The notes: generated from the letters alone by a model not told the origin. A stretch of 64,000 nt of DNA from Heyndrickxia oleronia (GCF_017809215.1 NZ_CP065424.1:3318001-3382000); one strand, 5' to 3'; shown: positions 34,634 to 43,827, numbered from the stretch's first letter. Made by a program: numbers and translations.

Positions 34634-36511
34634 ATGATTCAATCTGCAACACCAAAAAGAAGATATATTCTAGGTCTGGACGGACTTCGCGCATTAGCGG
34701 TACTTTCCGTCATTTTCTATCATCTAGGCTTTAAATGGGCTAGTGGTGGATTTTTAGGAGTTGTCGTTTTCTTCGTCCTCTCAGGTTATTTAATAACCGA
34801 TCTCCTCGTTGAAGAATGGGACCGACATCAACACATTCACTTGAAAAAGTTTTGGCTAAAAAGGGCTAAACGTCTTCTACCAGCTATTTTCCTGTTACTG
34901 TTAATTTTAATTGGTTGGGTAAGTCTTTTTGACCGATCCTTTCTTCACTCATTGAGAGAGGATTGTCTTGCAGCATTATTTTATTTTAGTAATTGGTGGT
35001 ATATATTTCACAACCAATCCTATTTTGATAGTTTTGCAAATCCATCACTTCTCAATCATTTTTGGTCACTTGCTGTAGAAGAGCAGTTTTATCTAGTTTG
35101 GCCGTTATTACTAATGCTTGGATTTCGTTTCATTCCGAGACGACTCCTTTTCCTATTGATTGTTATTATTGCAACAATATCTGCAATAGCAATGGGGGTC
35201 TTGTATCAACCTGGCTTGGATCCAAGTCGAGTCTATTATGGTACCGATACCCGTGCTTTTTCACTTTTAATTGGAGCGGCACTAGCATTATATTGGCCTA
35301 GTCAGAAGCTTGCTTTTGACATTCCAAAAGGATTAAAATATTTCCTTAACACTATTGGAGCAGTAGCACTACTAGTAATTCTATTCATGCTTTGGAGGAC
35401 CAATCAATATGAAAGCTTCCTCTATCGTGGTGGTATGGTTCTTGTTTCTCTTATTACTGCCATACTCGTTGCGGTATTAGTGCATCCTGCTAATAGTATT
35501 AGTAAACTTTTTAGTATTAAACCATTGCAATGGTTAGGGGTACGCTCTTATGGGATATATTTATGGCATTATCCTATTATTACTTTAACTACACCTTCAG
35601 TGAATACCAATGGAATATCACTAATTAGAGTATTAATTCAACTAGTACTCATTATAGGTCTATCAGCGTTATCCTATAAATATATAGAAAATCCGATTCG
35701 ACGTCATGGATTTTCAAACTCATTTAAGATGATGAAAAATTGGTTTGAGGATCATCACATCTCCTTTGCTCGTGTTGCAACATTAGCTGGGGCCATTCTC
35801 ATATTAATGATTTCCTTAGTCGTTGTATCAAATGATCCTTCAGCAAGTGGTAATAAAAAAGAATACTCTAAAGCAGCCATGAAAGAATATGACCCAAAAG
35901 AACCTATTAAACAAATAAAAAATAAACCTAGTGAAAAAAATGAAAAACAACAACATCAAGACGTTGAGAGTGAAAATAGTAAAGAAACAACTAGTAGCAA
36001 GACTGAAAATACAAAAGAGGAAAAACAAACTGTTACTAATCTGAAAGATATCCATACGACAGCTATTGGAGATTCTATACTACTTGATGTAGCTCCATTT
36101 TTAAAAGATAAAATTCCTTCAATGACTGTTGATGCTGAGGTTGGAAGGCAAATGTACCAAGCTATTCGTATTGTTGAACACATGGTAAAAAACGGAAGTT
36201 TAGGTGATACGGTAATTATCGAGCAAGGGACAAATGGGGCATTTACAAAAGATCAGCTTGAATCCATGATTCAAACAATCGGAAACGATAAACAGATCAT
36301 TTTAGTTAACACCCGGGTCCCACGTCCTTGGGAATCAGTAGTGAATTCAACCTTAAAAGAAGTTGCTCCTAAATATTCGAATGTCACATTAGTAGATTGG
36401 TATACAGCAAGTAAAGGGCATAATGAGTATTTTGCTCCAGATGGAGTCCATTTAAATAAATCAGGCTCTCAAGCATATGCTAACCTCGTACTTAATAAGA
36501 TAAAAAAATAA
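34634..36511 (+). CDS. oatA: Peptidoglycan O-acetyltransferase OatA
   Basis: 625 residues from the ATG at 34634 (GGGGGCGG upstream; a TTG frame starting at 34619 consumes the site). An acyltransferase-3 membrane domain with about eleven helices (about 10-400) begins RYILGLDGLRALAVLSVIFY; an Asn/Lys/Glu-rich linker leads to an extracellular SGNH domain with GDSILLDV (about 478) and the DGVHLN catalytic Asp-His pair near the C-terminus. OatA acetylates C6 of N-acetylmuramic acid and blocks lysozyme. Its place after sigV-rsiV fits a lysozyme-induced operon. Confidence 0.9.
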   Translation: MIQSATPKRRYILGLDGLRALAVLSVIFYHLGFKWASGGFLGVVVFFVLSGYLITDLLVEEWDRHQHIHLKKFWLKRAKRLLPAIFLLLLILIGWVSLFDRSFLHSLREDCLAALFYFSNWWYIFHNQSYFDSFANPSLLNHFWSLAVEEQFYLVWPLLLMLGFRFIPRRLLFLLIVIIATISAIAMGVLYQPGLDPSRVYYGTDTRAFSLLIGAALALYWPSQKLAFDIPKGLKYFLNTIGAVALLVILFMLWRTNQYESFLYRGGMVLVSLITAILVAVLVHPANSISKLFSIKPLQWLGVRSYGIYLWHYPIITLTTPSVNTNGISLIRVLIQLVLIIGLSALSYKYIENPIRRHGFSNSFKMMKNWFEDHHISFARVATLAGAILILMISLVVVSNDPSASGNKKEYSKAAMKEYDPKEPIKQIKNKPSEKNEKQQHQDVESENSKETTSSKTENTKEEKQTVTNLKDIHTTAIGDSILLDVAPFLKDKIPSMTVDAEVGRQMYQAIRIVEHMVKNGSLGDTVIIEQGTNGAFTKDQLESMIQTIGNDKQIILVNTRVPRPWESVVNSTLKEVAPKYSNVTLVDWYTASKGHNEYFAPDGVHLNKSGSQAYANLVLNKIKK

Positions 36512-36531
36512 GCCCCACTATGGAGCTTATT
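36507..36531. terminator. Terminator between oatA and darB
   Basis: AATAAGCCCCA pairs with TGGAGCTTATT with one mismatch, followed by seven T on the plus strand. Probably also serves convergent darB. Confidence 0.7.
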
Positions 36532-36540
36532 TTTTTGTTC

Positions 36541-36987
36541 TTATAAATGATTTAATTTTTGTACATGTTTTTTTAATTCTTTTAATAACGATCTTCTAGT
36601 GAAAATTCCTGCAAAATAGCCCTCTTGATCTTCGACACATAAAAACGGATGGTCTATCAGTAGACCTAAAGCTTTTTCAAAATGATCATCAATTTTTAAT
36701 CTTGGAATTTTTACTGTCATAACATCTTCTACTTTTTTTTCACTTAATTTTTCAAATTCAATTCGTTCTAAGCCTAAAATAGATTCAGTAATTAAAGATG
36801 AACTAATGAGTCCATGTAGTTTGTATTTTGCATCTAATACTGGTATAGCTGAATAGCCGCTTTTAGTAAGTACTAATAGTGCATGTTCTAAACTATTTCC
36901 AACTTGAACATGTGCAACTTTTTCTGAAGGAATCACGAAATCCATGATTTTCGGTTCTAAAAATTCATTACTTTGTAAGGAAATCAT
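36541..36987 (-). CDS. darB: CBS-domain c-di-AMP receptor DarB (YkuL)
   Basis: 148 residues made of two CBS domains (about 12-70 and 85-140), with ALLVLTKSGYSAIPVLDAKYK in the first. It matches YkuL (DarB/CbpB), which in B. subtilis binds c-di-AMP and, when free, stimulates Rel and pyruvate carboxylase. The neighbourhood near ykuJ and ccpC supports this. No other domain is present. Confidence 0.87.
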   Translation of the reverse strand: MISLQSNEFLEPKIMDFVIPSEKVAHVQVGNSLEHALLVLTKSGYSAIPVLDAKYKLHGLISSSLITESILGLERIEFEKLSEKKVEDVMTVKIPRLKIDDHFEKALGLLIDHPFLCVEDQEGYFAGIFTRRSLLKELKKHVQKLNHL

Positions 36988-37076
36988 TGTAAAACTCCCT
37001 TGTTATGTTTTAAGGTTTCCCTCCCTTATTTTATCATAATAACATCAACTTTGAACGAATTAACATTTTAATTATT

Positions 37077-37242
37077 GGCTCTTTTTTCAAACATTGTTAC
37101 AATTCAAGTTAAGTTTCACCAAAAATCCATCTGAAAAAGACAGCTACATCTTTCAATTCACTAAAAAAGAGCTGCAAACTCATAAGAACCGCAAAATCCT
37201 TTTTGGCTTTTATAAAAGCAACAAACTATACCAAAAACAGCC
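37077..37242. repeat. MITE-like repeat, copy C
   Basis: A 166-bp copy with both ends preserved: GGCTCTTTTTTCAAACATTG at the left, and AACAAACTATACCAAAAACA then GCC at the right, i.e. imperfect terminal inverted repeats. Inner block TCACTAAAAAAGAGCTGCAA is shared with copies A, B and D. Lies between darB and ykuJ in a 309-bp gap that otherwise holds only the ykuJ terminator. Confidence 0.65.
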
Positions 37243-37271
37243 AAATATTCTACAGCTATTTTTTAGATAAA

Positions 37272-37298
37272 AAAATAAAGAGCCTTTAATTAGGCTCT
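37272..37298 (-). terminator. Terminator of ykuJ
   Basis: AGAGCCT and AGGCTCT form a stem around TTAATT, followed on the minus strand by TTATTTTTTT. Confidence 0.7.
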
Positions 37299-37551
37299 AG
37301 GATGGGTTCTTCTCTTCTTGTACTAAATCAAAAATTTCTATAGCGGTAATATCAATATCATCAAATTGATATTTGTTTACTTTTTTATCTTCATCATATT
37401 CCTCTAATTCAAAGGTATCTGTCGCTGGAAAAAACTTTACTTGACATAATGTTTTTCCATTTACCTCAAATCTGCGTTGTTGTATCTCACCTGTATCCTT
37501 TGCATCCTGCATCGCTTTTAATCTTTGGATAATTCCTAATAGTTGAGACAT
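37297..37551 (-). CDS. ykuJ: YkuJ-family protein (DUF1797)
   Basis: 84 residues from ATG at 37551, preceded by AAGGAG six bases upstream. The sequence MSQLLGIIQRLKAMQDA with RRFEVNG and FELEEYDEDKK matches the small YkuJ/DUF1797 family conserved across bacilli, of unknown function with a known compact fold. In B. subtilis ykuJ is close to ykuL/darB as here. Confidence 0.85.
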   Translation of the reverse strand: MSQLLGIIQRLKAMQDAKDTGEIQQRRFEVNGKTLCQVKFFPATDTFELEEYDEDKKVNKYQFDDIDITAIEIFDLVQEEKNPS

Positions 37552-37835
37552 AGTAAACTCCTTTCTGTTTAACACCATCACCAATTAAGTCACCGGTTTA
37601 TCATAACCTATACGAGTGACGATTACCACCCTTAATACTTACGAAAAAACAATTTTTATTTTGCCATTATTATGGCTATTTGATTATACTGTCATGTTTA
37701 TCATTTATTATTTATTATAACTTATATTCTTATCATTCCCGAAACTAAAATTCTAACTACTAATTTCTTTATTCTCCAATAAACAAGGGGTAAAATTAAA
37801 TATATACATATATAAACTATTTGAGGAGGAATAAA

Positions 37836-38792
37836 ATGAGCATAATCGATGTTAATGAACGGATTAAACTAATTGATTTATTCGATCTTGGTATGAGTGA
37901 GAGAACTGGTTCATTTGTAATTCTTGAAGACTCAATAACGTTAATTGAAACCTCCGCTAGTCCGTCCATTCCATATTTAAAGCAAGGCTTAAAAGAATTG
38001 AATATTGAGCTTGATCAAATAAAATTTATTATTCTAACACATATACATCTTGACCATGGAGGTGGTGTGGGACTATTCCTACAGGATTGTCCAAATGCAA
38101 AAGTTGTGGTTCATCCAAAGGCCGCGAAGCACCTGGCTGATCCAAGTAAATTAGAAATGGGTGCAAGGGCTGTATATGGGAATCAATTTGATCAACTTTT
38201 TAAGCCTATACTACCTGTTCCAAAAGAAAGGATAATGGTCAAAAATGATGGTGAAACACTGCAAATTGGCAAAAACACTTGTTTGACATTTTATGATACT
38301 CCTGGTCATGCCAGACATCATTTCAGCATTTACGACCCTGTATCAAATGGAATGTTTACAGGTGATACCGCAGGGATTTATTATTGGATGTTAAAAGAAC
38401 TTGGCATTGATCTTTATTTACCAACAACTTCACCAAATCAGTTTAACCCAACAGAAATGTTACATTCGATTAAGCTTTACCGTGAAAAATCACTCAATTA
38501 TCTTTATTTCGGTCATTTTGGTTATACAAAACAAGTTGAATTTGCTTTGAATGAGGTAGAAAGATGGATAGAATTCTTTGTTGATTGTGGACGAAAGGGT
38601 TACTTCTATAGTGAGATGGACGAAGAAAGAATAGAATATACTTATATAAGACTCAAAGAAGGCATTATAAATGAGTTATTTAAACAACAAGTGCCGAAAG
38701 AACACAAAATTTTCAAAGTAATTGATCTTGATTTGAAAGTTTGCTCCATGGGATTAATTGATTATTGGAAAAAAGAAGTCACAAATAGATAG
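37836..38792 (+). CDS. Metallo-beta-lactamase fold hydrolase
   Basis: 318 residues from ATG at 37836 after GGAGG (a longer TTG frame overlaps the site). Zinc motif THIHLDHGGGVG (about 70), GHARHHFSIYDP (about 160), FTGDTAGIYY (about 178) and FGHFG (about 228) show an intact dinuclear metallo-beta-lactamase site. The closest broad types are glyoxalase II or lactonase-like enzymes; substrate unknown. Monocistronic, with a strong terminator behind. Confidence 0.87.
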   Translation: MSIIDVNERIKLIDLFDLGMSERTGSFVILEDSITLIETSASPSIPYLKQGLKELNIELDQIKFIILTHIHLDHGGGVGLFLQDCPNAKVVVHPKAAKHLADPSKLEMGARAVYGNQFDQLFKPILPVPKERIMVKNDGETLQIGKNTCLTFYDTPGHARHHFSIYDPVSNGMFTGDTAGIYYWMLKELGIDLYLPTTSPNQFNPTEMLHSIKLYREKSLNYLYFGHFGYTKQVEFALNEVERWIEFFVDCGRKGYFYSEMDEERIEYTYIRLKEGIINELFKQQVPKEHKIFKVIDLDLKVCSMGLIDYWKKEVTNR

Positions 38793-38806
38793 TAACCTTC
38801 AATTTA

Positions 38807-38842
38807 AAAGGAAGGTGAACCATCTTATGGCCACCTTCCTTT
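38807..38842. terminator. Bidirectional terminator
   Basis: AAAGGAAGGTG and CACCTTCCTTT form a perfect 11-bp stem with a 14-base loop between convergent genes; T-rich tracts lie on both sides. Confidence 0.8.
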
Positions 38843-38843
38843 A

Positions 38844-39446
38844 TTATATAATAGGGTGAAAGCTACTATTGAATAAATGTTTCCATCCTAAGAAAAAAGG
38901 ATTCTCAGCAAGCAAAGCTACTGTATTCTTATTAAATCCAGTTTTATCTGATTCATTCATTTTCTTTAATAGTTCAATCGGTAGATCATAAAGGACATTT
39001 TCCACCTTCCACCTCCCATCTTCATTAACCAAACAAACACCTTGATATTCAGATGTATATAGAACTGGCCCCTCATTACCTAAGTTACGTTTTTCTAAAA
39101 CATAATATTTATTATTATAATGGACGACTTTCGTATATTGATCATAAGAAAAAAAAGGAATATAATATCGTGCAAAATCGGTTCCAAACGTTTGATACCC
39201 ATAATTGGTTTTTACTAAATTTTCTTTAAGGAACTTTTGCATAAATGAACTTGTAAAATAGGGAATTAACATTTCATGAATTTCCTTCAAATCCCGCTCT
39301 TTTTCACTTAATTTAACTTGTGCATCCAAAGACTTTTTAACTATTTCTTTAATCGCTGAATCCGTCCCCCCCATTGTTGATGCGTGAGATGCTTGTCCAA
39401 ATGTCAGAAAAAGCATAATGGAAAAAATGGTAGCCATAATCCGCAT
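38844..39446 (-). CDS. Secreted protein of unknown function
   Basis: 200 residues from ATG at 39446, with GAGGAGG six bases upstream. A Sec signal peptide (MRIMATIFSIMLFLTFGQAS, then HAS) is present without a lipobox. The mature part starts with a helical stretch and continues with Tyr-rich segments (RYYIPFFSYDQYTKVVHYNN, then KYY) suggesting a small beta-sheet domain, possibly of the DUF3993 type. A longer frame to 39623 runs through the terminator of the next gene and is rejected. Confidence 0.7.
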   Translation of the reverse strand: MRIMATIFSIMLFLTFGQASHASTMGGTDSAIKEIVKKSLDAQVKLSEKERDLKEIHEMLIPYFTSSFMQKFLKENLVKTNYGYQTFGTDFARYYIPFFSYDQYTKVVHYNNKYYVLEKRNLGNEGPVLYTSEYQGVCLVNEDGRWKVENVLYDLPIELLKKMNESDKTGFNKNTVALLAENPFFLGWKHLFNSSFHPII

Positions 39447-39586
39447 ATTCATCCTCCTCTGTTTGCTTTTTTTCTTCTCCCATTGTAACAACAGAAATTT
39501 GTCGATATGAAAGAAACCGTTCGTATTTTTAATACAATTACTGACATACTTTACTATTTTCTTTACCCTATTTTTCATAATAAAAA

Positions 39587-39620
39587 ACGGAGCTGTCTGA
39601 AAATATTCAAACAGCTCCGT
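39587..39620 (-). terminator. Terminator of acetamidase gene
   Basis: Perfect ACGGAGCTGT/ACAGCTCCGT stem with six T following on the minus strand. Confidence 0.85.
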
Positions 39621-39628
39621 CATATCAA

Positions 39629-40513
39629 TTAGAATAGGTTAGAAATAATCCCTTTTGGAACAACTACACGCACAGTGATTAATGGGTTAACAATTTGACT
39701 AATTTGCAGATCACATACTGCACTCAATAATCGATAGGAATCATTAAAAGATAAGGCTAGCTTTTTCTTAAATAAATGGACAACTGCCTCCATACCTTTA
39801 TTAGACGCTTCCTCAAAAGTTTTCGCTGATGAAATAAACATAAATGAATCGGTTGTTTCAACAATAGGCATAGGAATGCTTAGATTGCTTTTTGATAAGC
39901 TCATCGTCACTTTCCCACCAATCTCTATACCAGAGCCATTTAATTCACCATCACCCATTGAAGCATGTAAATCACCTAATGCCAACAGGCCACCATCATG
40001 AAAAACAGGTAGGTATAATTTATTTCCGGTCGTAATCTGTTTTGTATCCATATTACCACCATGATCCCCAGGTGATTCACTGAAAACTTCTCCTTCTAAA
40101 GGAGCTACCCCAATTACACCAATCATTGGCTTTACAGGAAGAGCAATCTCTTCATTAAATTCTACCTTTCCAGAACTTACATGAAATATTCTTGTATCTG
40201 CTTGTTTAACTAAGTCACCAAGGGGACCCATTCCAGGATATAGAACCATAACTCCATATTCATCTAATTGAATATCCAGAATATCAATACAAAGAGTTTC
40301 ACCTTTTTGTAAATCATTGATATAAATGGGACCTGTAGCTGGATTGATATAGTCTATATTTATTTCTGTACGTAATTGATCTGGACTCGTTATTGCTCCA
40401 CCGTAACAATCGTTTGTTTCAACTTGAAAAATTTCTCCCATATTGACTGAATATGAAGGTTTGTGTTTGGCAGAAAAACTGGTTATCACATTCTCTTTAT
40501 TAAATATTCTCAA
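39629..40513 (-). CDS. Acetamidase/formamidase family protein
   Basis: 294 residues of the FmdA/AmdA family, which hydrolyse formamide or acetamide to ammonia and the acid. Recognisable parts are NDCYGGAITSPDQL (about 33), NPATGPIYINDLQKGETL (about 56), the acidic/His metal region SPGDHGGNMDTKQI (about 150) and ALGDLHASMGDGEL (about 180). Length matches the short bacterial form. It has its own terminator; neighbours give no pathway hint. Confidence 0.85.
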   Translation of the reverse strand: MRIFNKENVITSFSAKHKPSYSVNMGEIFQVETNDCYGGAITSPDQLRTEINIDYINPATGPIYINDLQKGETLCIDILDIQLDEYGVMVLYPGMGPLGDLVKQADTRIFHVSSGKVEFNEEIALPVKPMIGVIGVAPLEGEVFSESPGDHGGNMDTKQITTGNKLYLPVFHDGGLLALGDLHASMGDGELNGSGIEIGGKVTMSLSKSNLSIPMPIVETTDSFMFISSAKTFEEASNKGMEAVVHLFKKKLALSFNDSYRLLSAVCDLQISQIVNPLITVRVVVPKGIISNLF

Positions 40514-40572
40514 TCATACCCCTACCTTTTTATCCGTTTTCCTATTCATTGTTAAAACGAAGAACAAGAATA

Positions 40573-41289
40573 CTATTCTTCAGATATTTCACAGCCTTCA
40601 TCCGTACAATATTCACTCTTTGATGTATTAATTATTTTTAATGATTTTTTCTCATTTTCTTCTTCCCATACCATATTTAAGGCGTTAATAAAAGTTTCAG
40701 TTGGTTGGGCACCTGAAATGGCATATTTTTGATTTAGTACAAAAAAAGGAACACCAGTTATCCCAATTTGCTTGGCTTCCGCTTCATCTTGACGTACCAA
40801 CTGACCATATTCTGAGCCCTTGAGTACATTTAATGTACGTTCACGATCCAAACCAATTTCTTCAGCAAGGTCCGCCAATATTTCAATATCACTAATCTTT
40901 TTTGAATCGGTAAAATACGCCTTAAGCAGTCTTTCATTCATTTCTTGTGCCTTACCATGTTCCTCAGCAAATTTAGCTAAACGATGGGCATCAAAGGAAT
41001 TAGTTGGTATCATCGTATCGAATTGATAAGTTAATCCTACATCTTTTGCTTGCTGACCTACATTCTCATTCATTTGTTTTGCTTGTTCAATAGACATGCC
41101 ATATTTTTTAGCAAGAGCCTCATGTATATTTAGATCATTATCATTTTTGGTATTTGGATCCAATTCAAAGCTTCGAAAAACCAGATCAATCTGTTCTTTG
41201 TGAGGAAATTCTTGAATCGCCTCCTCTAAGCGTCGCTTCCCAATATAACAAAACGGACATACATAATCAGACCAAATTTCAATTTTCAT
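40573..41289 (-). CDS. DsbA-family oxidoreductase, FrnE-like
   Basis: 238 residues from ATG at 41289 after AGGAGATG. A thioredoxin fold with CPFCYIGKRRLEEA (CxxC at 11-14 in the sequence VCPFC) and an inserted helical domain, ending with GVPFFVLNQKYAISGAQPTE (cis-Pro loop). No signal peptide, so it acts in the cytoplasm, like FrnE/2-hydroxychromene isomerase-related proteins in oxidative stress. A C-terminal CTDEGCEI adds two further cysteines. Confidence 0.85.
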   Translation of the reverse strand: MKIEIWSDYVCPFCYIGKRRLEEAIQEFPHKEQIDLVFRSFELDPNTKNDNDLNIHEALAKKYGMSIEQAKQMNENVGQQAKDVGLTYQFDTMIPTNSFDAHRLAKFAEEHGKAQEMNERLLKAYFTDSKKISDIEILADLAEEIGLDRERTLNVLKGSEYGQLVRQDEAEAKQIGITGVPFFVLNQKYAISGAQPTETFINALNMVWEEENEKKSLKIINTSKSEYCTDEGCEISEE

Positions 41290-41575
41290 TAATAAAACAT
41301 CTCCTATCACTTTCATAGTACATGTGTATGAAAGAAACCTAACTACGACCTCTTCATTTTTTCTATCATATCATTCATACACATTAAATATCACGCAAAG
41401 TGCTTAAGGACAAGAAAAATGCATGTATTTGTTAATGCATTCTAATATGATCCGTGAAAAGTATTCTTGTTTTGATTTCTCAACAGGGGGATTCATTTCT
41501 AAAGTCCTAAATGTTGAGATTAGGCAATATACAAATGATTTTCGTTCTAAGATGGAGTGTGACAGTAACTTCAAA

Positions 41576-42340
41576 TCAAAAAGGGAATTGATTTAACCAT
41601 TGACCACCATCCATCGTAATGCATTCCCCATTTATATATTCGGCTTCATCCGAAAATAGAAAATAAGCAAGTCCTGCAATCTCTTCTGGCTTTCCTAATC
41701 GACCAAGTGGTACGCTATTCAAAGTTCTTCTTGCCGCTTCTTCTGATTCCCAAAGCTTGTCAGCACCACCTGTTCTTTCAATCGGCCCTGGTGCTATAGC
41801 ATTCACACGAATTCCATATTTCCTTCCCCATTCTACTGCAAGTGTCCTTGTTAATGACAATACTCCTGCTTTAGCCGCTGCGGAATGGGCAACACCTACA
41901 CCAGCATTCCAAGCATATGTTGCCACCATATTGATGATACTTCCTTTCATTTGACGTTCAATCCAATAATGTCCTACTGCACGTGAACAATAGAATGTCC
42001 CATTGAGCACAATATTAATAACTGAATTCCAGCCATTGACCGATAAATTTTCTGTATGTGTAATAAAATTCCCTGCAGCATTGTTAACAAGAAAGTCAAT
42101 TCTACCAAATTTTTTGTCTACTTCCTTCACCATTCTATCGACATCATCAGGGTTTCTGACATCCATTTGTACTGTTAATATATTCGGTTGAATTTTTAAA
42201 AGCTCATTTTTTACTTTATCCAATCTTTCTAAGTTTCTACCAGTAATTACGACATTTGCTCCTTCTTTTGCAAAGCGATATGCCATATATTTTCCCATCC
42301 CACTAGAACCACCAGTTATAATTACAACCTTATCTTTCAT
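41576..42340 (-). CDS. fadH: 2,4-dienoyl-CoA reductase FadH-like short-chain dehydrogenase
   Basis: 254 residues. NADPH site TGGSSGMGKYMA (about 9-20), NNAAGNF (about 86), a SDR core whose usual YxxxK region reads AYAWNAGVGVAHSAAAKAG, and RVNAIAPGPIERTGG. The absence of the standard catalytic Tyr in YxxxK is a feature of peroxisomal-type dienoyl-CoA reductases. Length and gene neighbourhood (ykuE) equal B. subtilis FadH (YkuF), which helps degrade polyunsaturated fatty acids. A FadR-type operator lies just upstream. Confidence 0.85.
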   Translation of the reverse strand: MKDKVVIITGGSSGMGKYMAYRFAKEGANVVITGRNLERLDKVKNELLKIQPNILTVQMDVRNPDDVDRMVKEVDKKFGRIDFLVNNAAGNFITHTENLSVNGWNSVINIVLNGTFYCSRAVGHYWIERQMKGSIINMVATYAWNAGVGVAHSAAAKAGVLSLTRTLAVEWGRKYGIRVNAIAPGPIERTGGADKLWESEEAARRTLNSVPLGRLGKPEEIAGLAYFLFSDEAEYINGECITMDGGQWLNQFPF

Positions 42341-42362
42341 TTTTTATACCTCCCAGCTAATA

Positions 42363-42380
42363 TGAATGAATACTCACTCA
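42363..42380. promoter_or_regulatory. FadR-type operator upstream of fadH
   Basis: TGAATGAATACTCACTCA, 23 bp before the fadH ATG, differs at one position from the B. subtilis FadR (YsiA) consensus TGAATGAMTANTCATTCA. FadR represses beta-oxidation genes including fadH in B. subtilis and is released by long-chain acyl-CoA. Confidence 0.65.
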
Positions 42381-42422
42381 TATTGTAACATGTAATGACT
42401 GAAATTTATGAAATTTTATACA

Positions 42423-42447
42423 AAAAAAAAGAGCTTTCACACTCTTT
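42423..42447 (-). terminator. Terminator of small gene upstream of fadH
   Basis: AAAGAG and CTCTTT arms with T-run on the minus strand; short stem, so only moderately supported. Confidence 0.5.
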
Positions 42448-42669
42448 TTACTTATCTTCCATTTTATTTAGCAATGATTCATTCAATCTACTTAAAGATC
42501 GAATAATTGTTTTCTTGCGATGATAACCTTTAACTGTTATCGTGATATCATTATATTCTGTATATACTTGACCCCATGATCCAGATGGTGAGAATCCATA
42601 CGCATATATTTTAATCATTCCTGTTTCAGTAGGTAGAAATATTGCATCCATTTGTTCATGTGTTTTCAT
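42448..42669 (-). CDS. Small conserved-looking hypothetical protein
   Basis: 73 residues with a good AGAGGAG ribosome binding site and its own terminator. The middle SPSGSWGQVYTEYNDITITV suggests a small beta-sheet; the C-terminus is helical and basic. I do not recognise a family. The gene lies between fadH and divergent ykuE. Confidence 0.6.
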   Translation of the reverse strand: MKTHEQMDAIFLPTETGMIKIYAYGFSPSGSWGQVYTEYNDITITVKGYHRKKTIIRSLSRLNESLLNKMEDK

Positions 42670-42931
42670 TTTTAAACTCCTCTCTTTGATAAGTAATGAA
42701 TGAAAAAAATCGAATAGTATTATATATTATATGAAGGCACTCTTGTCATCATTTTTACTATTTTTTTAAAATTATGAGTAACAGCAACTATTTTCATAAC
42801 AAAGGTAATGAATACTATAATTTGAATATACATTTAATAGAGTCATATTTCAATGATAAAGGAGAGAAGCACTTAGCGAAAATTATGGTAAGAATTTATA
42901 AAGAGCATCAGAAGACAATTGTGCGTCTCAT

Positions 42932-43807
42932 ATGCCTATAAGTCTTTCGAGAAGAAAATTTCTAAAAAAAGGAATTGGTACAATCCTATCGCTAATTGGA
43001 ATCGGTAGTGGGGGATATATTTATTCTAGATATATTGAACCAAGAAGACTTGAGGTTAAACATATTACAGTAAAGCATAATAAAATCCCTATAAGCTTCG
43101 ATCAAATGAACATAGTTCAATTCAGCGATACACATCTTGGCTTCCAGTATACTCTTGATCAACTAGAAGATCACGTGAACAGAATTAATTCATTAAATCC
43201 AGATATCGTTTTTTTTACTGGAGATTTAATGGACGAGCCGAACCACTTTCCATATATAAAAAAAATACCTCCTATTTTAAATCAAATACAAGCACCTTTT
43301 GGTAAATTTGCTGTTTATGGAAATCACGATCACGGTGGTTATGGAACTAATATATATATGAATACTATGAAAAATTCTGGATTTAGTGTTTTACGAAATG
43401 AAGGTACTACTATACAGCAAAAAGATGGATCTAAAATTCATATTGCGGGTATCGATGATGCTATGCTAGGTACTCCGAATCTAACTCAAGCACTAAAATC
43501 TACTCCGAAGGATGCATTTCAAATTCTTCTATCACACGCACCTGATTTAGCAGATGCAGCTTCAACCTATAATGTTGATTTTCAAATAAGTGGACATAGT
43601 CATGGTGGCCAAGTACAAATTCCTTTTTTTGGTGCATTAATAACGCCCCCTTATGGAAAAAAATATCCTGAAGGTGAATATCACCTTAATCATAACTATC
43701 CACTATATTTATATGTTAATAGGGGATTAGGAACCACTAGATTACCCCTGCGTTTTTTATCTGTTCCCGAGATTACGGTCTTCACATTAAAAGCAACCGA
43801 CTATTAA
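42932..43807 (+). CDS. ykuE: Tat-exported metallophosphoesterase YkuE
   Basis: 291 residues. A twin-arginine signal SRRKFLKK at residues 6-13 precedes a hydrophobic stretch. The calcineurin-like catalytic motifs follow: FSDTHLG (about 64), GDLMDE (about 97), YGNHDHGGYG (about 128), ISGHSHGGQ (about 223). B. subtilis YkuE is a wall-associated Tat substrate of the TatAyCy pathway. The ATG lacks a clear ribosome binding site; a short upstream frame (42885-42941) overlaps the start and may couple translation. Confidence 0.9.
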   Translation: MPISLSRRKFLKKGIGTILSLIGIGSGGYIYSRYIEPRRLEVKHITVKHNKIPISFDQMNIVQFSDTHLGFQYTLDQLEDHVNRINSLNPDIVFFTGDLMDEPNHFPYIKKIPPILNQIQAPFGKFAVYGNHDHGGYGTNIYMNTMKNSGFSVLRNEGTTIQQKDGSKIHIAGIDDAMLGTPNLTQALKSTPKDAFQILLSHAPDLADAASTYNVDFQISGHSHGGQVQIPFFGALITPPYGKKYPEGEYHLNHNYPLYLYVNRGLGTTRLPLRFLSVPEITVFTLKATDY

Positions 43808-43827
43808 TGTAGCCGATTGCTTTTTTT
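43790..43827 (+). terminator. Terminator of ykuE
   Basis: AAAGCAACCGACT and AGCCGATTGCTTT form an imperfect stem overlapping the stop codon, followed by a T-run. Confidence 0.7.

Noticed and set aside
39447..39623. N-terminal extension of the secreted protein
   Set aside because: The extension would be translated from the terminator of the acetamidase gene; a strong ribosome binding site marks the start at 39446.
41448..41597. Frame of about 49 codons downstream of fadH on the plus strand
   Set aside because: No good ribosome binding site, and it runs into the 3' end of fadH.
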